A stretch of 64,000 nt of DNA, taken from the NCBI GenBank assembly GCA_932521025.1, contig OW051473.1, positions 8,432,001 to 8,496,000 of the forward strand, given 5' to 3'. Positions within the stretch are counted from its first letter, which is position 1, and every line of letters starts with the position of its first letter. This DNA comes from Oscheius onirici (lineage: Eukaryota; Nematoda; Chromadorea; Rhabditida; Rhabditidae). Below the pieces are notes generated by a model. The model was not told the origin of the DNA, searched no databases, and was given only the letters and a program-made list of their open reading frames with translations. The position numbers and the translations under genes are program-made. Below are positions 35,841 through 47,309 of the stretch, one piece after another.

Positions 35841-36357
35841 CAAATTTTGGCGGTAAAAACAATGGTATTTTTTAAACGGTCTACTGATTCAGCTTAATTC
35901 AAAAATTGGACAGCTGTGTGACCTCCATAAACAACAAAACTTTTCACAGATATCCTTATTTGCCCAACGCTATGGTTCTCAACAAAACCGATGATTGATC
36001 ACCATAATCCGCAGGATACTCATAGATGTTTCTTCACTGCTGAATTCAGTTCTGAAAAACTGAATAAGAATCAGTTTTTTTGTATCAAAATAGGCTGGTC
36101 AGCTAATTATTTGGTTACTCTTTGTGTTCTTCCGATAGTTCCGTGCCTTTTTGTCGATGAAAACGACTGATGATGGAATGCAAATACCTCAAACAGTTTC
36201 AAACTATTTTGATGAGAATTTTCTTTTTTCATCCAATTTTCGACAAATTTATTTACATGCCCATTTGAGGTAGAAAAGTCGAATAGGAAATATATGCAAG
36301 TCAAACTATAAAAAAGCAGTGACAATACAGCAAGAAAACTAGCAGGCAAAATCTCCT

Positions 36358-36468
36358 TTAGACACAGCAGTATTCGTTTCTTCCCAGCTGCCAGCTATAG
36401 CCGCAACCATGAGTGTAGCCAACACGACGTTTGCCTTCGCTTTCACAGCTTCCCCAGGAGCGAGCCAT
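36358..36468 (-). pseudogene. decayed copy of the defensin-like peptide
   Basis: The minus-strand frame reads SWGSCESEGKRRV then GYTHGCGYSWQLGRNEYCCV and a stop, aligning with the second half of the peptide at 35589-35801. The fourth cysteine is glycine, and the frame has no signal peptide: sequence upstream is only patchily similar (an ACTGATTCAGCTT-type stretch near 36510). It may instead be an exon of a diverged gene with another leader, but loss of a conserved cysteine favours a pseudogene. Confidence 0.55.
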
Positions 36469-36602
36469 TTTATACCGATTTTTGCTGTAAAAACGGGGTT
36501 GTGCGAAGGAATCTGATTCAGCTTCTCCGAACTCTTTGAGTTCTTCCTTGAACTGTGACCCGAAATCACAGCTCCCTCCTTTGAGCTCGCATGCTTTTCC
36601 AA

Positions 36603-38396
36603 ACAGCTGCCTTTCTACGGACCGGCGGCAGTGTGGTTCTCAGCATGGTGTATTATTTAGAATCAGTTCTCACTACGAATCCATAAAAACATCGGAGAGG
36701 ATGAGTCCGAGTTAGTAGAAAACCCTCATTTTTTATAATTGACTAAGAAGGCTCGCATTATAGGGGACACAAGGACGCAGTACGACCTCTTGCAATTTTC
36801 AAAGTTAAGACCACTTTTTCAAAAAACTGATGTAAGCTTGTCTTATCCGCCTGAAAAGATTCATTTTTAGCAAAGATATTGTTCGCCTATTAAATGCAAG
36901 ATAAATCATAGTGGTTTGAACATTGGCAACGCGCAAAATAATCTGGATCTAGTCCAGTCCGTTATTGGGATCCATGTATACTATTAGATTGCTGATATAA
37001 AAGCGGGAAAAAAATGGTAACAGCAGGCGCTTGAACTGTTAGACTCCACTCCCTTCGACACGGCATTTAAAGTGTATAGTTTACAAATAACGGAGGAAAA
37101 TAATTGGGCTTGCAACCCTACCTTTAAAGATGAGGGCATTACTTTAAGCAGAAATATTTACACTGTTTGCACCAAGAGATAAAAATCGGCCACCTGCGAG
37201 AAAAGGTTACGGAACAATCCGCAGAACATAACGAATAAACGAGTAATTTGTCCTTTCGGCAAACCTCGGGCGGCGGCTCTTTGTTTCCCTCTGAGTAATG
37301 ATCTGCGCCAGGATGCGTGTGACCTGTCTCTCTTTTGTATCGCCCCTCCTTCAACAACATCAGCGCTCCGCATCTGCCACGCCCTGTTCTTTTCTGTTGC
37401 ACCATACAAGGCCCCAGAAACCTGTCGCACTAGGCAATCCCATTTTCTCTGACAAAAGAATCAACTCAATTGTGAGGAAAGACTTTTGTGCATTCTTTCA
37501 CATTCCATCGGATCACTTTTGCTAATCCCCCAAGTGAACAGTAAGTGATGGCAAAGTGACTCGACATGCTGACAGGTGGTCGCCGCGTGCGACAGTCTGC
37601 CAGATGTGCGCAGGGCGGCTATATGGGCGAGCCATCAGTCTGCCGGTTGTCTCTTTTTCTCCCACTCGCTGTTCTCGATTATTGTTTGCTTGTCGCTCTT
37701 CTCACTTCTAATAGCACTCCTCCAGAGCTGGTATTGACATTCGTACCGAACATGATACCCATCCTTTCGACTTGTTTCTGTTGTCTGACCTTTCTTTTGT
37801 TAGAATGTTGAGGCTCCATTGAACCATCTGGGTCACTCTCCGTTTTATGAACACCTATAAACGTTTTAGCGTCTTTCTGTCGCAAAACACTTCAGTCTGT
37901 TTATTAGTTTTTGGAAATCTTTTAATATTTTGTTTCTCTTTTTTAAACCAATCTTTCGTTATAAAAATCCCTGTTTTGTGAGAAAACACTTTTTTGACTC
38001 TGGAATAGAAATTGATCAAGAGCAATCCTTTGCACAAACTCTGGGGAAAGCAGTCGTTTCAAATTGTTGAGTTGCTGGTTTCAAAATCGATTATCGTTTA
38101 TGAGGTCCAGTGTTGCAATTGTCCCCACACTTTTCCACTGGACATAGTTGACAGTTGGTCAAACAATCCCCAATTTATCCCTTTACAATTATCGAGATAA
38201 TAAAGATATCAGTTACAACGTACTATGTGAGCGAAACATTGTCCCGACGAGGACTCCCCTCGAGTGAACCGTAATGTTTGGAATGCTCACAGAGTGCGAA
38301 TTGATTCCCTCTCCCCGACGATCCGTCAATAGCTGCTAATTATTACACAGTCTTTCCTTTTCCGGCTGTTTTCGTCTTATGTTTGGTGTTTTCAGA
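36603..38396. other. intergenic, no gene supported
   Basis: No frame here has splice partners or family motifs. The stretch ends with a pyrimidine tract and acceptor (GGTGTTTTCAG) one base before the next ATG. Confidence 0.45.
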
Positions 38397-39116
38397 ATGC
38401 TGTGGGTCTTGCTCACTCTCCCAACAGTTTTTGGCAGTTTCATGTGCTATCAATGTGCAACAGATTCTGCAGTTTTGGTAGGAACTTATTCATTAAATGT
38501 ACATTAACGATCTCAGCACTGGTCAAGATTTCGACTCCCGATGCAACAGGGCGACTCGATGATCGGCGACGACTTGTGCTATTCCGAAGAAAAGGTTCAG
38601 TCACATGTGCCTTGCAGCGGCGTGTGCTTAACAGTCAACGTGACAACAGAATCAGGTCACATTGCCGGTAAGCAATCCTACTATTAACTTCCTCCTGTTT
38701 GACCTTCGGCTCAGTCTGTTATGCTTTTGGGTGCGCTTAGCCTATCCGATCAGAAACACTCTGTCGGCTGCCAATTGGGGCTAATCCCAGAGATCTAAGC
38801 AACTCAAATATTATTGCAGCTGTTGTTCGCGACTGCCAGTATCTTTCACCAAAGAAACAGGAAGAATTGGCTGAAACTGAAGACAATTGTATTTCTAAGG
38901 AAGTCATCGTCAGACGAAAACGGTATATAAACTTGTAACAACCCATAACTTTGTTCTTTTTGTAGATTGTCTGTGCGATATTGTTACTGTCAAGGCGACT
39001 TCTGCAATGGACGACAACCACTGAGACGGAGTTACAGACGTCCTCCTCCTGATGCAGCCAATGTTTATGGTTTATCGCTATCTACCCTTACAACATTGTT
39101 ATTGTTTTTGGTTTGA
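38397..39116 (+). CDS. Ly6/three-finger GPI-anchored protein (QVR/ODR-2-like), 183 aa
   Basis: Extracellular three-finger protein tethered by GPI; relatives such as fly Quiver/Sleepless and worm ODR-2 tune channels and neuronal excitability. Exons 38397-38477, 38517-38667, 38754-38922 and 38966-39116 join in phase. Signal peptide MLWVLLTLPTVFGS runs into the first CYQC motif; HVPCSGVCLTVNVTTES carries the middle cysteines and an N-glycosylation site; the Ly6 end signature is RYCYCQGDFCNG. The chain closes with a hydrophobic tail (LSLSTLTTLLLFLV) lacking a cytoplasmic part, typical of a GPI signal. The exact Ly6 subfamily is not settled. Confidence 0.75.
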
Positions 39117-41105
39117 AACGACTGTTATGTTCAGTATATAGAGTTGTGCTATACTATCTCCCGATGTGCGTTTTACGGGTCCCAACATGTACCAAAGTTT
39201 TCTGTTGTCTTCATATTACACAGTAAACTATTATACCAATCAAGCAGCTATCGACGTAAAATCAAGCAGAAAGGAGACGTTTTTGGTCATGCTGGAAGAA
39301 ATGCCTCGGCCCAGACTACATGTTTGAATGAGCACTTTAAAAAGTGAAGAGTTCACTCATTTTTGGACTGTCACTTTCATTAATGTTCTTTCTACAGAAG
39401 AAAGTGCATGGGCTCATAGATGTTAAGAGAAATTTTGAGGAAATTTTCATATATTTTTTCAATGTACTTTTTTATGCTGAATCTGGATTTCTAGGTATAT
39501 TTTAACCCCACGCCCCTACAGGCATATTTTGTTCAAAAAATGAAATTACCAAAAAATGGGTTTTCTGGGATTTTCGACCATGCTGAGTTCGAATACGATG
39601 AAAATAAGGATGCGAAAAATAAACGGGAGGCGACAGCCGTTAAAGACGACTGGTATTCACTATGCATCATATCTATCGATGAAATTACTAACGTTATCGT
39701 AGTCATTGAAGTCTATTGCGTATGAAAAGTGACAATACAGAGTGCGTTGCAAAGTACCGTAGCTTTAAACTTTTCCCCAGTATTCTCTTAGTTTTGCTCC
39801 TATCTTTAAAAGACGTCAACATATGTCGTGAGTTCTTCCCTTGCCTTCATTCGAATTCAAGTGCCTGCAAGATTACCTCCACGGCTCATTTCCGACGCTA
39901 ATTCGTTTAACGTCTTGCAGGCTTCGGGCTCTTAGTTAAAATGAGGTAAGCCGACTGTCGGTAGAGCCAAGTTCCGCATCTGTTAAGCGTCTAGACTCCT
40001 ATTAAAGCACATTTCCCTTTCCTGTCATCTTCTTAAGCTGTCACTGGCAGCTGCCTTCTTTCTATGCATGAGATTGAGAAAAAAGACTTCTCCAATCTCA
40101 GTCCATCATGCATTCCATCACGGCCAATTATAATTCCAGATCAATGTCTATTTCGTACAATACGTATTATTCGACGCTGGAGAATGAAAGAGGAGGTAAG
40201 ATTTCTCATTTACCATGGAAGGAGGGAAAAAGTACAACACGGAAATACGAAGACGGGGAGATTGCGTGTACGTTACTATGTTTCCTCCGGTGGGACTTTT
40301 ACATGTCCTCCCTCTCTCTCTTTCTATATCAAAAGAACACGGTTCGGCTCAGGGTTCTTGTTGCGGAAAGTGTGACACATCTTGTCAAAAAGTTTAAAGA
40401 CGTCAGATTCGACTTCTCATACACTCCTACGCTTGTTCCTAAAGAGGCCTCTCGCTCTCTTTCACCCCTGGTTCAATCTAATTTACCGAGTTCACAGAAA
40501 GAGAGAGAGAGCCCTTTCCCCCTTTTCGATGAACACCGGCGTCTTCCGCCCTTCTTTTGTGCTGCACCCCCTCAAGAGCTGATTACTGGCAGTGCGCCTT
40601 CCAATATAATATTCAACGAGATCGCCACCCACAAAACCGCATTGTTGTGATCTCGGATTGCCCTCTTTTCATTTACTCTGAGCGCTTAAATGAACTTCCT
40701 TCTCTTATCAGATATCGTTTCGAGTCCATTTTTATAGTTGTTTGGAAAAATGACCGTAATCCGATAACATGATATTCCGATCAGCATTGCTAGAAATTTA
40801 AAGGAAGACTACTTATTTTGAACCAATATACGCAGGCACATTCAAAATTTAATGCTGATTTTGGGAAGAATCTAAGGTTCAACGGTGTTTACGGTCACAC
40901 TCACTGTTGTCCGTGGTTTTGACTAGTTTATATGCTATTCTAACACGTGCAGTCTTTCACCATATCAGTTGTCCATCTCTCCCACGATAGGGTGTCTTTT
41001 TGAAGAGCGGTGTCGGACTTCAACAAGTTTCTCAGAGCCATTTTCCCCGTCTTCATATTCAACTATAAGAAAGCCAAGAGAAGACATTTATAGAGAAGGT
41101 TCGGA
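39117..41105 (+). other. intergenic; long frame 40108-40650 not accepted
   Basis: The 180-codon frame here has no domain and is crossed by equally open frames. A 5' exon of the following calcium-sensor gene could exist before 41106, but none was placed in phase. Confidence 0.4.
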
Positions 41106-42354
41106 ATGTTTGCAGGAAAAAATGTTTTCACCAATGTCGGTACGGAGAAGATTAAGCGGCGTCCGAGTCAGGTTAGTTCTTTGACCTTTTGAGCCGGCGA
41201 CTTCTGGATGAGGATCAGAGCCAAAAAATGACCTAATCATCTCGGCGATTCATGGTTCTGCGAGGAAATTGGAAGCGTGCAGAGTGTTGTCATTAGTGCG
41301 CATTGAGAGTATCATATGTCCGCAGTTTGCAACAGAGAGCCCCCTCACCCGAACTCACTCCACTCTAAAAACTAACTCTTTTTTTAGGTTGACCGAGCTG
41401 TCCATCGGTTGTATACGGAACCGCGTCAAGTTTTCTCAAACCGTTTGGCAGATCAGTTCTTCAAGAGAGCCTACTGGTTTTTCAGAGGCATCCAATTCAG
41501 AATTTTCTACAAAAACGAAGGTTCTTGCTCTTGTTTTAACTAGACTTCCCAGGTCTTTCAGAACTGGACACAGAGGAAGTGCTGGATTGGGAGCTGGGTG
41601 TTAAGCCACCTCCGCTGGAAGATCTTGCCAAAAATTCAAACTTTGACACCAAATGGCTCAAATATATGTATGCCAGGTTCAAGAATGTAGGTTCCGGGTC
41701 ATAAATTATTCGGCATCGTTTTCAGGAATGCCCGTCAGGCAGGATGAAAGAGTCCGAATTCAAAACACTCCTAGAGACGATTTTGCCGAAAAACAACGGC
41801 ACGGAACAATACATTTCCCGTCTATTTAAAGCTTTTTCTGATGAAGATCATAAAAGTATCACATTCCAGGTAGAACCCTTACCATTAGTTGACCAAAAAC
41901 TGGTTATAGAATCTGGTAGATTGTCTTTCTTTGCTCCACCCCGAAACTGCTGACTCCAGAGCCAAATGGACCGTCAGGCTTATTACTGGAGGAGCATCTA
42001 CTCATTTCGCTTACCCTGTAAAACTTATTATTTTTCAAACTATTTTGAAAACCTAGGAGTTCTTAGCATTTACTAAATCTGTCTTTGCTTTGAATGGCCT
42101 CAAAGAAGGCACTAATTTTTCTCTAAATCATCGAGAAACAGCTACGCAACGAGCGGAGACGATTTTTAAAGAATTGGATGCAAATGGGGATGGATTAGTC
42201 ACGGAAGAAGACATGGTTCGGTTCTACATGGTCTGTTTCTTTTTCTTGAAAAACGTGTAGTTGCAGCTTGCAGGAGGAGATGCGACAACTGGATGAGGCT
42301 TCAACTTGCAGTTCATATTATCGCACACCGGTCAAGGCAATGCCTGATATTTAA
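41106..42354 (+). CDS. EF-hand neuronal calcium sensor/KChIP-like protein, 279 aa
   Basis: Exons 41106-41171, 41388-41520, 41553-41686, 41726-41869, 41910-42017, 42057-42230 and 42274-42354 join in phase. After an N-terminal extension of about 80 residues comes the family core: ARFKNECPSGRMKESEF (the FKxECPSG hallmark), FKAFSDEDHKSITFQ (second EF hand, loop one residue short), LVDCLSLL..AKWTVRL, and KELDANGDGLVTEED (fourth EF hand, canonical with Asp at position 12). The third EF hand should lie in RLITGGASTHFAYPEF but has no acidic ligands, so probably only one site binds calcium. Such proteins regulate Kv4 channels or other membrane targets; the N-terminal part has no obvious myristoylation site, closer to KChIP than to NCS-1. 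The start at 41106 is inferred; an upstream acceptor at 41090 exists. Confidence 0.75.
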
Positions 42355-42400
42355 ATATTTATTAAATACTATAAACATCTGACTATGACGATTTATCACA

Positions 42401-45400
42401 TTAGTTTGAGCAAGGAACGACTGATTTAAACACGTGGGCAATGTTCACAAGGGGGAACATTAGAGCAGATCCGATGAAGGAGCCAATCTGAAAGAATAGA
42501 CGTCTGTGACGTGTTAAACAAAAAAACCTGAATGAAGGCTCCGCACCAGAAGACATGGCTTTCACTCTGATGGCTTCTTCGGAGGCATGAGGCGATTTCG
42601 ACTCTTAGATAAGAGTGCAAACCAGCAGCTACCAAGGCAGCTCCGATCTGAAAGTATTTCCTTGTAAAATAAACTGTTTGAACCCGACGTGTCTAATTTG
42701 ACAGATGTCCTTTTTGTTACTTACTGTCAGGCTATCAACCGTTTCCCTCCGGTCGCAACTACAGGGCGGCCAGAAATTACGGTAACAGCAGGTGGGGCGC
42801 AATTTTTGCATTTTTTGAGTTTTTCTCAAAGCATTTCTACATTTTCTTTGATGTATTTAGTTTTTTACATATTTTTGTATAAAATTAAAGCCTAGCATGT
42901 TACTTTTTTAAAATTACGAAGACATCAGCACATCGAGGATCTATCATCCAGTTACATCGCGAACTCCTTCAGGCGTGTGAGATTGCTAGGCGTCCTAAAG
43001 TATCAAGAAAGCTCATACCTACTTCTATTCGGCGTATCAATGAGCTGGGAACAAATGCCGATCGTTTTAGGCGAGGAGTACCTGCAACAGTTGTCACCAG
43101 AGCCAATATTAAGAAGGTACGCGCTAAGCTTCGATACGATCCACACTGAGTAAAGGTGAACAGCGCTTACTTTTCGGGTATTTTAAAGCATGAATTACTT
43201 CCCTGGGCTCAAAAGCACTTCGGTAATCGCCAATGGACGCTTCAACAAGACGGAGCTCCAGCTCACAGAGCGATAATTGTCCAAACGTGACTCTCAACAG
43301 TCTCTCTAGTCTTTCGTCTTATTCCACGAGTGGCCCCCTTCTTCCCCTGGTCTCAATCCGATGGATTTCTCTGTCTGATCCTTTCTGGAATCGAAAGCAT
43401 CCAAAAAACCCCATCCAAATGTGGATTCCCTGAAGAGAGGCTCAACGAGGTGGACGGCGTCTATCTACACGCCACGGTCAACTTCGTCCTCGGGCCTCTT
43501 CGAGCCTGTGTCGACGCAGATGGCGGCCATTTTGAGACGTAAACGTGTTTCTTGTTCAGAATTTTGTGATAAACATTTCTATATATCGCAAATTGCCATA
43601 TCACGTTTTTCTTGCTTAGTTGGAGCTTGTTACCGTGTTATCGTAATTACTGGCCACCCTGTACATCAGCTGTAGAATTCATCTCATAGGAAGCTCTCTG
43701 TATTCCACCTGTCCATGTTCCGTATTAAAAGGAACAACCGCAAAAAGGTCAGATCCTAACCCTTCTCTTCGAATCTTTCTCTATTGCAGTACTCTAGGCA
43801 TCTTTTGAACAAATCACGCAGTTCATGGTTTCTTGTCATTGGAAAGCAGATATCTTTATACTTCAACAATGCAACGATCAGAACCGTTACTACAGCAAAC
43901 GTATTTAACCTTTCTCCTAAGAATCTTTCGTCCCCAGACTTACCGACATGATACTTCCAATAGTAACGGAGTCAAATATCAAGTTCGGACTGAGACTGGC
44001 CAAATAAACGATGAAAGCCGTCGTCAAAGAGGAACAAACAGCCATGAATCCAATGAGGTAGTAGGATCTGAAGCTCTCGATTTGTTGGGGTTTCTAACAG
44101 AGTCTACTTGATGGTTACGAAGAACGAAAGGAAGGAAGAGAGTGGGGATACGACGTTTGACAATGCAATTCCATAGTGGTATGTTGCCTAAACGGCTTTG
44201 TTTTTTGTTTTCCTTTCATTTACCTGAGAATACGGCAGGGCCGCATAACTCTGTACACTTGGAATAATTCCATTCATTTGAGCATTGATGACAGCTGTCG
44301 TTATGAGCAAGAACCAAACAGCCTTCATGCCAATGTTATCATTGTTCGCTTCCTGTGAAATTGCATTTTCTTGACGAACACATCGAATAACCTCAATTTC
44401 TCCCATCACATCTTCGAGACTTCCGGCTTGAAGGTTCTCTGGATTTTCACTGATGTGTCTCTTCAACGGGGTGCCTTCATCCGGCTTCTTTGGCTCATCA
44501 CTGAAAAATCAGTCATAATGGATACAAAAGGCATACGTTTGGCGAAGAAGGGTGTGAGTTCTTCGGCGATAGAGCATCAGGAAGGAGAAGAGAGCAAGGC
44601 ATGTCCAAAGGAAGATGATAATGAAGAAGATGGAGACGGAAAATCTTTGCGCGAGGTAGAGAGGAACACTTTTACCTTCTTCATCTTCGATGCATTCATA
44701 GTTGGAGGACCCTGAAGCGTCGTTACAGTTGTATGAGGGTCATTCGGTATCTACGCTACATTGAATACAGTGAGCTTGATGAGTTTCTCTTCACCGACAG
44801 ATCTTGTACTGTAGTCAAGCTCTCGAAATTTTCATTTCATAAAAAACGACTTTGTTTGATACAGAGACTCAAACATGTCAGGTAACATCCCTCTTTGCTC
44901 AGGATAAGCCCTCGGAAAATCACAATCGGACAAAATAACCTGATGTATTCTTGACATTTCTGACAGATCTCCGTCACGGCAGATCGACTGAAAGTTCGAA
45001 AGCTGCTTCAACCGACTCCTTTCGGTGAGACGATTTTAGCTATATCGCAAAAGCAGCGAAAAAAAGGTCTCTTAATCATTGTGCTATTTGTCATTCGCGC
45101 CACTTCCGCCAACTTTTGACCTTTCGACCTACCTTGTATCAGTGACAGCAGGCTAGGAATTAAGGAACTGAAGCCCATGCCGACGAAGTAAGCGTTGAGA
45201 TAGTGAGGATGAAACTTGGCCATGAAGGGCATGAAGAGTACGTTGGAAATGGAATTCACGACGGCCAATCCAAAAAGAAGAAGGTACAGACAGAGTGAGT
45301 ACCGCGCATTGGCAATGTCGACTGTGATGGACCAAAAGAAGGCCAGACCTGAACGTTTTTTCAGTAAATTTTCATTTAATAGGCCTACCTAGCTGGCATA

Positions 45401-45701
45401 TACAGGCTATAGATAGAAATATTGTAATCAAGGCAGCCGGTTGGAGGTTAACTCCGGGAAAGCCCTTATGGACGATTCCGTAAATGAGCGGAGCCACGCA
45501 AGCAATCTAAAAAGATCGTTTTTTTGTGTTTTCTTCGTCTTAACCAACCTGCACGACTGTGGCCAAATAGCTGGGTAGACTCCATCCTTCCGGCAATTTC
45601 GCTGTAATCAAAGGCAGTTGCATCCATACCGAGTTGGTTCCAATCCAAGCCGATGATCCAAAAACTACTGCTAGCAATAAATTAGACTTTGATATGGTCA
45701 T
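42401..45701 (-). CDS. riboflavin transporter, SLC52 family, 449 aa
   Basis: Plasma-membrane vitamin B2 carrier with about eleven helices. Exons (minus): 45701-45549, 45506-45389, 45348-45133, 44711-44537, 44500-44224, 44187-44108, 44067-43944, 42647-42528, 42487-42401; phases give 449 residues, the family length. Family marks: N-terminal FGSSAWIGTNSVWMQLPL, the stretch NSISNVLFMPFMAKF, HPHYLNAYFVGMGFSSLIPS, RFSVSIFF, NGIIPSVQSYAALPY and the closing IGSFIGSALMFPLVN. The large loop between helices six and seven is polar and charged. An acceptor six bases before the ATG suggests trans-splicing. Intron 42648-43943 is enlarged by a mariner element. Confidence 0.88.
42762..43661 (+). mobile_element. 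inactive Tc1/mariner element in an SLC52 intron, 900 bp
   Basis: Inverted ends start CAGGGCGGCCAGAAATTACG (left) and CAGGGTGGCCAGTAATTACG (right, read inward), flanked by TA (42760-42761 and 43662-43663). It lies antisense to the host gene, in an intron, so the transporter frame is intact. A third of the transposase coding region appears lost. Confidence 0.88.
42920..43545 (+). pseudogene. mariner-type transposase remnant
   Basis: Recognisable pieces in changing frames: a helix-turn-helix part IIQLHRELLQACEIARRPKV then IRRINELGTNADRFRRG; a catalytic part HFGNRQWTLQQDGAPAHRA with one DDE/D aspartate; and WPPSSPGLNPMDFSV followed by a stop, where the second catalytic Asp of SPDLNP has become Gly. 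Frameshifts and deletions mean no active enzyme. Confidence 0.85.
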
Positions 45702-45950
45702 GGAGATCTGAATTGCGTGTTGCAAAGTTGTTTTTGAGTCGAAAATCGAAATACAGAGCCACAATACTGATAAAGGAGGCGGAAAGCCTCCCAGACCGAT
45801 GTTGGCAAACAATATTTAGGTCAAACGAATAGAATTGATAAGGGACAAAAACAAAAGATAAGAAAAACAGCTAAAATGTCACGAAAATGGCGATTTTTCC
45901 CCGTTTTTCCTATTTATTTTTGAAAATTTTCGAACAAAAATTTATTAAAC

Positions 45951-46362
45951 GTGTTTGAAAAGACAAATTTCGGCCGGTATTCGAAGGATGAGATCGAAAA
46001 ATTAGTAAATAGCTATGATGAGGTTTGTTTGCGGCTATTGCTAGGTAGCTGGGGCGCGAATACGGCCGAGGAAACAGCTGGCTGACGTTTGAAGTCCTGA
46101 AAGTATTTTCCCCGTTTCTCTTGTGCACATTTTTTACGTTTCTACATTTTATGAACTCAGCATTTCTATCCTCCTAGTCGATTTGAGAGTCCCGCCAAAA
46201 AGCATGGGAACTCGAGTACTAGTTCAGAGGCAAAAGAAAATTGAAAGGGTTTCAACTTTTTTTCCGGATACAAAACTGAAGAAGAAACTACCTCGATTAG
46301 AACAAAAAGCAGGAGTGAAATATAGGTCGCAGAGAATCAGTCCTTCAAAGAACAAAAGTTAG
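45951..46362 (+). CDS. possible small basic protein, two exons, unrecognised
   Basis: A coding-like stretch (RYSKDEIEKLVNSYDEV) ends at a donor at 46045. An acceptor at 46177 opens a lysine- and arginine-rich frame (MGTRVLVQRQKKIERV, QKAGVKYRSQRISPSKNK), stop at 46362. The two join in phase. There is no start codon in the first exon and no family match; a chance arrangement cannot be excluded. The basic composition would suit a nucleic-acid- or chromatin-associated protein. Confidence 0.3.
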
Positions 46363-47309
46363 TTTACAGAGCAATTTTTCGATTGAAGCTCGACCTGTAG
46401 ACTCGAATGTGGAAAATAATCTGTTCAAACACCTTCTTGGTCCGAAACCGTAGCAAAAAGTCGAATATTTGAGAAAGTTCTGGTAATGACAACAGGAACA
46501 AAATCCCAAGAGTGCAGTTTCCAAAAATATTTGTAAGGACTGAGTAGCAGTCAAAACAGGATAAAATTTGATTGTCTGCAGAGCTCTTTGGAACAAACTC
46601 GTCATGTCCAAAACAGACGGAGAACCTTTGAAAAATGGTAAGCCGATTGGGAACCTGAAATAGACGACCCATTGGTCAAAATATACCATAGAATGGGAAG
46701 AAAGAATAAAAAGAGATATTTTGCATTTGTACGTGCTTTAGGGACTCTGTTGTTAATCAAGAATTAGAAACAGAAAAAAGAAGAGAAGAAACAGTTAAAG
46801 TCAATTGGCATGTTTTTTGAATGATCTCTCATTTTGAGTTTTGACAGAACAAGGAGGAAGGTCATGGTACTGTCTGCCATATCTGGTTGAGCAGAAAACT
46901 AGTCAGCTGGGAACTTCTAAGAGCAAAGAAAAGGTTAGGAGACTAAAACTGTCGAAAGATTCTCTGAGAATTGGAGAGTTCTATGATTAAGGACAGATGA
47001 ACCAGGAAAAATATGACTTTGACTCTTCGAATAGAGAAGAGTACAGAAAATAAGAGTCGCCTGTTGCGGAGGCTAATCTCGATCTGATGACAGTCCGATT
47101 TGCATCTCTGATGAGGAGACTGTCTGTCCCGTCCCATACCAATACCCTGTTGTGGCTCTTCGACTCTATAAAAGGGACTGTTTGGGGATATTCAGACAAC
47201 AAGTCTTTTACAACATTTTCAGGTAAGGCATATCTGGAACAAAGGCTGACTGTTTGTTCACAAACAAACACACTCTGATCCATATTCAATCACAACCTCC
47301 GTTTTAGAA
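46363..47309. other. intergenic, no gene supported
   Basis: Overlapping minus-strand frames of about 100-114 codons at 46345-46689 lack splice sites and motifs. The stretch ends with CCGTTTTAG, an acceptor two bases before the next ATG. Confidence 0.4.

Noticed and set aside
40108..40650. 180-codon plus-strand frame, among the longest in the window
   Set aside because: No motif; other frames are also open over it; its neighbour's exons join without it. A donor at about 40195 might make its first part an exon, but no phase-consistent partner was found.
43700..43930. Hydrophobic minus-strand frame in the SLC52 intron
   Set aside because: Including it breaks the phase and inserts sequence between two conserved helices; without it the protein has the family length.
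46345..46689. Two overlapping minus-strand frames of 102 and 114 codons
   Set aside because: They overlap in different frames, so at most one could be real, and neither has splice or domain support.
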